In this document: piece by piece, positions 26,004 through 32,659 of the stretch
How positions within the stretch are numbered: position 1 is the first letter of the stretch
How the letters are laid out: each line of letters starts with the position of its first letter
From: Alphaproteobacteria bacterium
GTDB taxonomy: Bacteria; Pseudomonadota; Alphaproteobacteria; Sphingomonadales; Sphingomonadaceae
Direction: 5' to 3'
Length of the DNA stretch: 32,659 bases
NCBI GenBank assembly: GCA_005882415.1
Contig: VBAE01000085.1
Location: 1 to 32,659 of the forward strand
The notes under the pieces: model-generated
Database searches by the model: none
What the model saw: only the letters and a program-made list of their open reading frames with translations
What the model was told of the DNA's origin: nothing
Translations under genes and position numbers: made by a program

Positions 26004-26800
26004 CGCAGCTGCAGGAGCGCCTCGGGCTTCTTTGCGTCCAGCGGCCCTACGACCCATGTCAGCACCCGCGTTCCGCCGGCGCCTGGTGCGGGGCCGTCCT
26101 GCGTGTTGTTGGTCAGCACTTCGGCGTCCGTCGTGACGGTGAAGGTGCCCTGGGGCCTCGGCGCGGAGTCTCCAGCCCCGGTCGGCATGGACCCCGCATT
26201 GCCGGCAAGCGCCTTCAGCCCGGAGTCGCTCCCTTGCACGAAGGCCGGGGCGTTGATCCGGACCTTGTTGCCGACGGCGCGGTTGACCTCGACGAAGGGG
26301 ATGATGAAGTCGATGGTCGGGTCGAACACGCCCTTGCCCTTATGGACGACGCGCTTCCAGCCTTCATAGCCCTGCAACCGCCGGGCGAACTCGTCCATCG
26401 TCTTGGGATCGTTGACGTCCATGCCGCCGAACATCGCCCGGGTGCGCTCGTCCTCCGCCTTCTTCTCGGCCGCGCGGGTGGCCTTGTTCGCCTCCCATTC
26501 CTTGCGCTTGGTCTCGAGCTCGGCAGGGGTGCATTCGCGGGCGGTCGGCTCGCTGCTGTCGGGGGTCTGCTGGTCGACGCAGTCCTGCATCTCCGGATCG
26601 AACTTGTCCTCGGCCGCGGCCGCGCCGGCGCCCATTTCGCCCAGGCCCTGGGCGGTCATCAGCACGATCTCGCCGGCATAATGGTAGGTGAAGCTGCCGT
26701 CCTTCTTCAGCGTCAGTTCGGCATTGAACTTGCCGGGCGTCAGCAGGCAGCCGCTCAGAAGCATGAGCGCGCCCAAAGCGGCGATCCGAACGAAGTTCAT
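26000..26800 (-). CDS. Hypothetical lipoprotein
   Basis: MNFVRIAALGALMLLSGCLLTPGKFNAELTLKKDGSFTYHYAGEI; lipobox LLSGC. Confidence 0.75.
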   Translation of the reverse strand: MNFVRIAALGALMLLSGCLLTPGKFNAELTLKKDGSFTYHYAGEIVLMTAQGLGEMGAGAAAAEDKFDPEMQDCVDQQTPDSSEPTARECTPAELETKRKEWEANKATRAAEKKAEDERTRAMFGGMDVNDPKTMDEFARRLQGYEGWKRVVHKGKGVFDPTIDFIIPFVEVNRAVGNKVRINAPAFVQGSDSGLKALAGNAGSMPTGAGDSAPRPQGTFTVTTDAEVLTNNTQDGPAPGAGGTRVLTWVVGPLDAKKPEALLQLR

Positions 26801-26836
26801 AGCTTAGGCCCCCCAACCGGAGCCGTTACGGCCCCG

Positions 26837-27580
26837 TCAGCCTGTATGCGTGGCGGCGGCGTAGAGCGCAATGGCGGCGGCGTTGGAGACGTTGAGGCTC
26901 TCGATCCGGCCGCTGATCGGGAGTCGGGCGAGGGCGTCGCAATGCGCCTCGGTGTTCTGGCGCATGCCTTCGCCTTCCGCGCCGAGCACCAAAGCGACCC
27001 GCTTCGGCCCGAGCGCCTCGGCCAGGGTCTGGTCCGCCTCGCCGGTCAGGCCGACCCGCCAGAAGCCGGCTTCCGCCATCTCGTCGAGCGCGCGCGACAG
27101 GTTGACGACGCGGGCCCAGGGCACCGTCTCCAGCGCCCCGCTCGCGGACTTGGCGAGCGCGCCCGATTCCGGCGGCGCGTGCCGGTCCTGGGTCACGATC
27201 CCCAGCGCGTCGAAGGCGGCGGCCGAGCGCAGGATCGCGCCGACATTGTGCGGGTCGGTGACCTGGTCGAGGACGAGCAAAGGCCGCCCGTCCTCGGCCT
27301 GCTCGAGCAGGTCGGCGAGGAGGATGTCTTCCAGCCGCTCAACCTCGGCGACGACGCCCTGGTGCGGCGCGTCGCGGGGCACGTGGCGGGCGAGGTCGGC
27401 GGCCTCGGCGAAGACGAGCGGGATGGAGGAGGGGATTGCGAGCTCGGCCGCGGCGTCGCGCGTCGCCCAGATCCGGACGATGGTCCGCTCGGGATTGTCG
27501 AGGGCGGCGGCGACGGCGTGGCGGCCCCAGAAGCGGGGCCTGTTCTCGGCCTTGCTGGCCTGGCGGGCTTTGCGGCGCAT
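26837..27580 (-). CDS. rlmB: 23S rRNA (guanosine-2'-O-)-methyltransferase RlmB (SpoU family)
   Basis: FWGRHAVAAALDNPERTI; VLDQVTDPHNVGAILRSAAAFDA; LVLGAEGEGMR; SLNVSNAAAIALYA. Confidence 0.95.
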   Translation of the reverse strand: MRRKARQASKAENRPRFWGRHAVAAALDNPERTIVRIWATRDAAAELAIPSSIPLVFAEAADLARHVPRDAPHQGVVAEVERLEDILLADLLEQAEDGRPLLVLDQVTDPHNVGAILRSAAAFDALGIVTQDRHAPPESGALAKSASGALETVPWARVVNLSRALDEMAEAGFWRVGLTGEADQTLAEALGPKRVALVLGAEGEGMRQNTEAHCDALARLPISGRIESLNVSNAAAIALYAAATHTG

Positions 27581-27710
27581 GGCGAGCCCAATGGCCGCGA
27601 CGGGCCGCCCTTGCAAGCGCGGATCGGGAAGGGCGCGCGCGCCTTTCCAGCAAGTTGACAGCGCCGCCCCCTTTCGCCATTGAGCGCGCCTCCCCATTTC
27701 GGGGCCTCCT

Positions 27711-27797
27711 GGACAGGTGGCCGAGTGGTTAAAGGCAGCAGACTGTAAATCTGCCCGGGTTTCCCGTACGCTGGTTCGAATCCAGCCCTGTCCACCA
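27711..27797 (+). tRNA. tRNA-Tyr (anticodon GTA), CCA encoded
   Basis: ggacagg...cagactGTAaatctg...ggttcgaatcc...cctgtccacca. Confidence 0.95.
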
Positions 27798-27816
27798 CCG
27801 CCCCAGGGGCGGTTTT
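27798..27816 (+). terminator. Intrinsic terminator of tRNA-Tyr
   Basis: ccgccccaggggcgg followed by tttt. Confidence 0.7.
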
Positions 27817-27857
27817 CCCCTTAGAAAGCGATCAGGCCGCCAGCAGGCCGCGGCCGA

Positions 27858-29555
27858 CTAGGCCGCCAGCAGGCAACGCGCGGTGGGGCCGGTTACGTGG
27901 TAGACATAGCCGTCGCGCGAGGTGGCGATGAAGGCGCCGGGTTCGGGCGCCGCGGCGAGCGACGAGATCCCTTCCGAGGAGAGGCGGACGAAGCGGAGAT
28001 ATTCGCCGCTCCTAAGGTCGAAGATGCCGACGCGGCCGGCCTCGTCGCCGGTGGCGAGGTGGGTGCCGTCGGCGCTCGCGGCGCAGCAGGACATGGCGTT
28101 GCGATGCGCGGTGGCGATCCCGACCGAACGGTCCAGGCCCCAGAGACGGAGCTTCAGGTCGCGGCCGACGCTTGCGAAGCGGCCGCCGGGTAGCGCGGTG
28201 CAGCCGGTCGCACCGCCGCTGTGGACGCTGGGGTCGGAATGGACCTCCTCCATCGTCTCCAGCCGGTGCGCGGCGTCGGAGCCGGCGGCGGTGACGGTGA
28301 ACAGCAGGCCGGCGTCGGACGCGATTCCGGTGATTGCGCTTCGGTGGAGTCGGAGCGCCGCGACCGGGCGAAGCGAATCGCCTTCCGCCTCGAACATCAG
28401 CATCTCGCCGGCGGCCGTGCCGATCGCGAGCCGGCCGCCTTCGACGGTGCAGGCGCAGAGCAAGGGCGCGTCCTGCTGCCAGAGCAGTTCGCCGCTGAGG
28501 GCGTCGACCAGGCCGCCGCTGTCGCCGCCGCAGACCAGGCGGCCCTCGTGGGAGACGATGAAGGTCGAGCCGCGGTTGAGGCGCGCCCGCTCCCGGCCGG
28601 CGGAGGCAAGGATGCCGCCCTCGCTGATCGTGAACAGGGCGCCTTCATGATGGCAGGCGTCGGCGAAGCCGGCGGCAGGCTCGATATCTTCGAGGTCCCA
28701 GGTGCCGCTCTTGAGGTCGAGCGTGCCGTAGCGGGAGCCGAAAGTGGGGAAAGCGAGGCGGTCGGGACCGACGAAAATGGGGGCGCGGGCGGCGACCAGC
28801 GGCGGCAGCTTCGCGTCCGCCGTGCAGGTGAGGCTTCCGCCCGACCGGCTCCAGACTTTGACCGAGCGGTCCATGCCGATCGAGATCAAAGCGCCCGAAG
28901 CAGGGTCGAAGCTGAGGTCGGCGATCGGCCCCCGGTGCGCCTCGAAGCGCTCGCGCCGGCGGCCGCAGAGGAGGATGATCGCGCCGTCGGCGGTGCCGGC
29001 GAAGAAGGTGCCGTCCGGGCTTGCCGCGGCCGCGCGCCCGAACGCGCCCTCTATGTCTCCGGCGGGCCGGCGCTGGCCGTTCTCCGCGTCCCAGCGGCTG
29101 ACGATTCCCTGCTCGCCGAGCGCGACCAGCTCGCCGCCGCCCTTCAGCCAGAGCAGGCAGACGACCGGGCCGTTATGGCCGGCGAGGTGGAGGAGGGGCC
29201 GTCCGGCGAAATCGAAGACGATAACGCTGCCGTCGCGGGCGGCGGTGGCGACGCGCTCCAATGTGGGGTGGAAGGCGGCCGCCTCGACCGCATCCTCATG
29301 CCCCGCCATCACCGCGCGCAGGCGAAGGTCGGGCACCGACCAGAGGCGGGCGCTGAAGTCGGCGCCGGCCGAGATCAGCCAGTTTCCGCTTCCGCTGAAG
29401 CCGCAGAGATAAGCGCTGTCGTCGTGGCAGCCGCGGGCCAAAGCGACATCGTCGTGCGCGTTCCACAAGATCACTCGGCCGTCCGCTCCCGCAGTGGCGA
29501 GCAGCGAATCCCGAAACCCTGTTATCGCGTGAATTGGCCCCCGGTGGTCGATCAT
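27858..29555 (-). CDS. WD40-repeat protein, probably two beta-propellers
   Basis: 565 aa with repeated GH..(A/V)..LATAGADGRVILWN / LISAGADFSARLWS / VATAARDGSVIVFD / FASVGRDLKLRLWG / LATGDEAGRVGIFD blades. Confidence 0.85.
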   Translation of the reverse strand: MIDHRGPIHAITGFRDSLLATAGADGRVILWNAHDDVALARGCHDDSAYLCGFSGSGNWLISAGADFSARLWSVPDLRLRAVMAGHEDAVEAAAFHPTLERVATAARDGSVIVFDFAGRPLLHLAGHNGPVVCLLWLKGGGELVALGEQGIVSRWDAENGQRRPAGDIEGAFGRAAAASPDGTFFAGTADGAIILLCGRRRERFEAHRGPIADLSFDPASGALISIGMDRSVKVWSRSGGSLTCTADAKLPPLVAARAPIFVGPDRLAFPTFGSRYGTLDLKSGTWDLEDIEPAAGFADACHHEGALFTISEGGILASAGRERARLNRGSTFIVSHEGRLVCGGDSGGLVDALSGELLWQQDAPLLCACTVEGGRLAIGTAAGEMLMFEAEGDSLRPVAALRLHRSAITGIASDAGLLFTVTAAGSDAAHRLETMEEVHSDPSVHSGGATGCTALPGGRFASVGRDLKLRLWGLDRSVGIATAHRNAMSCCAASADGTHLATGDEAGRVGIFDLRSGEYLRFVRLSSEGISSLAAAPEPGAFIATSRDGYVYHVTGPTARCLLAA

Positions 29556-29944
29556 CCGCGGGCAAAATAGCCGCGAAATCCGCAGGTTAAAGGAGATTTA
29601 GAGCCAAATTGGACCTTCCGCGTCCGAAACGGCGGCACCCCCGCAAGGGCTGGAAGCCGGCCTTAAAGGCACGGGGGAGTCACCAGCGCAAGGCTGATGG
29701 CTAAAGACCCCTTAGCCGCGTGGAGAGTGAGGCTAGTTGCATAGACGGACCGAGATGAGGCTGCATCTCATCTTGCTCCAACCCAAGTAATGATTGGCGA
29801 ATTCTGCCGCTATAGCCTGAGCCGCACCGGATGGCCCGCTCGCAACCTGAGCCGTGGGCGCCCGCCCCATCCGGCTTCGCGGCGCGGCGGAGCGTCCGGG
29901 GAAGCTCAGGCCCCGGAAAAAAAGCAATTTTTGTCGAAAAACCT

Positions 29945-30018
29945 TGGAGCGGGTAACGGGGATCGAACCCGTATCACAAGCTTGGAAGGCTAGTGCTCTA
30001 CCATTGAGCTATACCCGC
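29945..30018 (-). tRNA. tRNA-Gly (anticodon TCC), CCA encoded
   Basis: Reverse strand gcgggtatagctcaatggtagagcactagccttCCaagcttgtgatacgggttcgaatcccgttacccgctcca. Confidence 0.93.
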
Positions 30019-30068
30019 GCGCCAAGGCGTGAGCCATATGGCGCAGCCGCCGCGGCCGGGCAAGGGGG

Positions 30069-30716
30069 TCAGCTCGCCTTGCGCTTCTCCCCCGCGTCGG
30101 GACGGAGCCAGGCCATCAGCTCCTGGAAGGGGACGACCTGGTTGAAGGCGATCCCGCAAAAGCCGTCGCGCGACCAGCGGACCTGGCCGGCGAGCGGACG
30201 AAGCTTGTCGAGCGCGATCATCACCTGTGCGCCGACGGGGAGGGGAACGTCGCATTCGATCTTCACCCCGCCTTGCGAGATGTCGCAGGTGTTGACCCCG
30301 TAGACGTCGGACGCGATCCGGACGGTCGCCAGCCGGTCGACCTCGACCCGCGGCATTCGCGGCCGCCAGCCATTCTCCTGCAGGGACTGGCTGGCGAGCA
30401 TCTCCTCGACGTCGACCGCGCTGTCGAAGGCCACGCCGATGTTCGAATCGCGCGCCCAGATGATCGTGCCTTCGATCGGCTCCTCGCTCTTGAGCTCGAT
30501 CGACACCTTCTCGCCCGGGACGTGGCGGCAATAGACATGGGCCATGATCCCGCCGCCCGAGATGTTGCGGATCAGGCAGAGCTCGCGCCCGGCGGTCCCC
30601 ACGAGCGCGCCGACGCGCAGGATGGTGAGATGGCGCGCGTCGCGGCGCCGGTCCGGCGGCGGGGGCGCCTCCGCGGAGAAGGAGAAGGTGGTCTCCTCAT
30701 GTCTGTCGCCCGTCAC
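30069..30716 (-). CDS. Tandem PilZ-domain protein
   Basis: RRRDARHLTILR..LIRNISGGGIMA and RVEVDRLATVRI..VNTCDISQGGVKI; GTG start 30716 with upstream GAGGAG (longer ORF to 30776). Confidence 0.85.
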   Translation of the reverse strand: MTGDRHEETTFSFSAEAPPPPDRRRDARHLTILRVGALVGTAGRELCLIRNISGGGIMAHVYCRHVPGEKVSIELKSEEPIEGTIIWARDSNIGVAFDSAVDVEEMLASQSLQENGWRPRMPRVEVDRLATVRIASDVYGVNTCDISQGGVKIECDVPLPVGAQVMIALDKLRPLAGQVRWSRDGFCGIAFNQVVPFQELMAWLRPDAGEKRKAS

Positions 30717-30901
30717 CCCGCCCACTCCTCGTTGCCGTTGAACCGGGCGGATGGCGCCGCCCAATCCCCAACCCATTCAATATAGACAGGAAGAGGTTTA
30801 AGAACGTCTTACGCCTATACTGTCTTTGCGCCCGGCCGCGGTCGTGAAGGGGCAGGGTGCGTTCACCGCTTGCTTACCAATATTGGCTAGTGCTCCTCCC
30901 T

Positions 30902-32230
30902 ATGAACGCGGAAAGCAGGATCGCGGCGGCCTCGCTGCATTACGACCCACGGCCCAAGTCGGCGGTGAGCAGCGGCGTCGGCCTCGCGGGCCTTGCCGGC
31001 CTCTTCGCCTGGGCGGCGGCGGCGCGGGCCTGGCACTTGGACGGCACCGGCCCGGCGACCCTCGCCTTCTTCGCCTGCGGCATTCCGATGATCCTCTGGT
31101 CGCTGTTCGTCGACAAGGTCCACAGGAGCCCGACCACGGGCATCGACTGGGCCGCCCCGCCGCGCCCGCTCAAGCAGTCGCTCGACTTGAGCTTCGTCAA
31201 GATCGCCGGCCTGTGGACGACCTGGGCGGTGATCGGCTTCGCTTATTGCGTCGCCCGCTGGTATTGGGACGGCGTCTATCTGTTCGCGATGCGGCTGTTC
31301 GCCTTGAGCGCGATCCCGCTGCTCGTCCTCTCCGTCCCTTATGTGATCTGGATCGACCGGCGCCTCAAGGAGCCGCGCGACGGCGCCTGGCAGTTCGGCC
31401 GGCTGATCGTCGGCCGCGGCAAGGATGTGAACCGGGAGCTCCTCTACGACCATTTCCGAAGCTGGACGATCAAGGCCTTCTTCCTGGCCTTCATGGTCGC
31501 GGTAGCGCCGGGCAATTGGTCCCAGACCATCGCTCCCGCCGCCGAGGAGATCGTCTCCAGCCCGATCCGGCTGACCCAATGGCTGATCGGGGCGATGTTC
31601 ATGATCGACATCACCATGGCGACGGTCGGCTATGTGCTGACGATGAAGCCGCTCGACAGCCACATCCGCTCCGCCAACCCTTATGCCGCCGGCTGGATGG
31701 CAGCCCTCATCTGCTACCCGCCCTTCGTGCTGATGGCCTCGGGCGGACCGCTCGATTACCATCCGGGGACGATGGGCGAGGGCGGCTGGACCTATTGGCT
31801 CGGCGCCTACCCGCTGCTGATGACCCTGTTCGCCTTCTTCATGATCGCTCTGACCGGCATCTACGCCTGGGCGACGGTGGCGTTCGGGATCCGCTTCTCC
31901 AACCTCACCCACCGCGGAATCCTCACCCACGGCCCCTACGCCTGGACCAAGCACCCGGCCTACGTCTCGAAGAACCTCTATTGGTGGCTTGCCACGCTCC
32001 CCTTCTTCGCCACCACCGGCAATCCGGTCGACATGATCCGCAACACGGTGGTGATGGGCCTCGTCACCGGCGTCTATTATTGGCGCGCGCGGACCGAGGA
32101 GCGCCACCTGATGGCGGACCCCGCCTATCGCGAATATGCCGCCTGGATGGACCGCAACGCCCCCATCCCCCGCCTGCTGCGCAAACTCCGCGGCGGGGGA
32201 GGAGCGCCGGAGGCCGTGCCGGCGGAATAA
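30902..32230 (+). CDS. Polytopic membrane protein with C-terminal isoprenylcysteine/phospholipid methyltransferase (ICMT/PEMT)-like domain
   Basis: Multiple TMs; C-terminal LTHRGILTHGPYAWTKHPAYVSKNLYWWL...RARTEERHLMADPAYREYAAWM typical of the ICMT/PEMT fold. Confidence 0.82.
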   Translation: MNAESRIAAASLHYDPRPKSAVSSGVGLAGLAGLFAWAAAARAWHLDGTGPATLAFFACGIPMILWSLFVDKVHRSPTTGIDWAAPPRPLKQSLDLSFVKIAGLWTTWAVIGFAYCVARWYWDGVYLFAMRLFALSAIPLLVLSVPYVIWIDRRLKEPRDGAWQFGRLIVGRGKDVNRELLYDHFRSWTIKAFFLAFMVAVAPGNWSQTIAPAAEEIVSSPIRLTQWLIGAMFMIDITMATVGYVLTMKPLDSHIRSANPYAAGWMAALICYPPFVLMASGGPLDYHPGTMGEGGWTYWLGAYPLLMTLFAFFMIALTGIYAWATVAFGIRFSNLTHRGILTHGPYAWTKHPAYVSKNLYWWLATLPFFATTGNPVDMIRNTVVMGLVTGVYYWRARTEERHLMADPAYREYAAWMDRNAPIPRLLRKLRGGGGAPEAVPAE

Positions 32231-32508
32231 GCGCGCGCGGTGCCTGGAGGAGGCGAGTGGCGCGAATGGCGTGAAAGTCGTGAAAGTCACATGGATTCGC
32301 GGGGGGTACCCGCCTCCGGCGAGGCGTGACGGCGCACGAGACGGCCTTCGAAAAGGGCGATGGGGGCGCGTGAGTCGCTCATCCCGCAATGGTCTCACAC
32401 CTGCGAGGGTGTAGGAAAGTTCTTTCTTTGTTCCGTCTGCAAACGACGCAGTCGCTTCTTGCCTACAGCAATTTTGGGAAGGCGTTGTCCGAGGAAGCGG
32501 CACTGCAC

Positions 32509-32637
32509 CTTTGGTCTCTTTGGTGCTTTGGTGCTTTGGGTGAAACCGGCGCGGCCTGTGCCTCACCGCAGGCGTAAGCGACCTGAAACTAGGGCTGCAG
32601 TTTCACCCAAAGCACCAAAGGACCAAAGGAACCAAAG
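32509..32637. repeat. Large inverted repeat built from ctttggt-like heptads
   Basis: Arms 32509-32546 and 32600-32637 (38 nt each, 35/38 complementary). Confidence 0.85.
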
Positions 32638-32659
32638 AGGCCGAGCGGGAAAACAAGCC

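Noticed and set aside
25895-27658. 587-aa + strand ORF
   Set aside because: Runs through the palindromic element and antisense to the lipoprotein and rlmB genes; shadow ORF.
28221-29570. 449-aa + strand ORF opposite the WD40 gene
   Set aside because: Antisense of WD40 blades; Ala/Gly/Arg-rich with no domain signal.
30887-32566. 559-aa minus-strand ORF opposite the ICMT-like gene
   Set aside because: Shadow ORF rich in R/G/D/H; the + strand protein has clear TM and methyltransferase motifs.
32509-32637. CRISPR-like repeat array
   Set aside because: ctttggt units are short heptads in an inverted arrangement, with no regular direct repeats and unique spacers; not a CRISPR.

Overview
A GC-rich alphaproteobacterial chromosomal segment. 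Protein content and gene order look Sphingomonas-like, which is inferred from recognition and was not searched. Most of the window is housekeeping: tol-pal cpoB/ybgF (cut by the left edge), a RodZ-like HTH protein, ptsP, lysC, lysA, ubiG, GSTs, uppP, a complex-I NDUFA9-like SDR, a cysteine-desulfurase-like protein, a LysR/azoR/GST/pirin locus, an AlkA-like glycosylase, a ferredoxin, rlmB, PilZ proteins, an ICMT-like membrane protein, and tRNA-Leu(CAG), tRNA-Tyr(GTA) and tRNA-Gly(TCC). The most interesting accessory locus is at ~15.06-18.47 kb, directly 3' of tRNA-Leu. It holds a translationally coupled alpha/beta-hydrolase, a TRAFs-binding-like + trypsin-like protease and a small 4-TM protein, divergent from a broken SLOG-like gene. 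This resembles a nucleotide-centred/protease conflict module. A second theme is that three accessory genes (DUF885 peptidase-like, PIN toxin, SLOG-like) appear to carry internal deletions with both ends preserved, while neighbouring core genes look intact. A third theme is palindromic intergenic elements that supply the stop codons of both convergent flanking genes; one is a ~169-bp composite whose two arms differ in ways that keep each hairpin paired. No CRISPR array, transposase or rRNA was seen.
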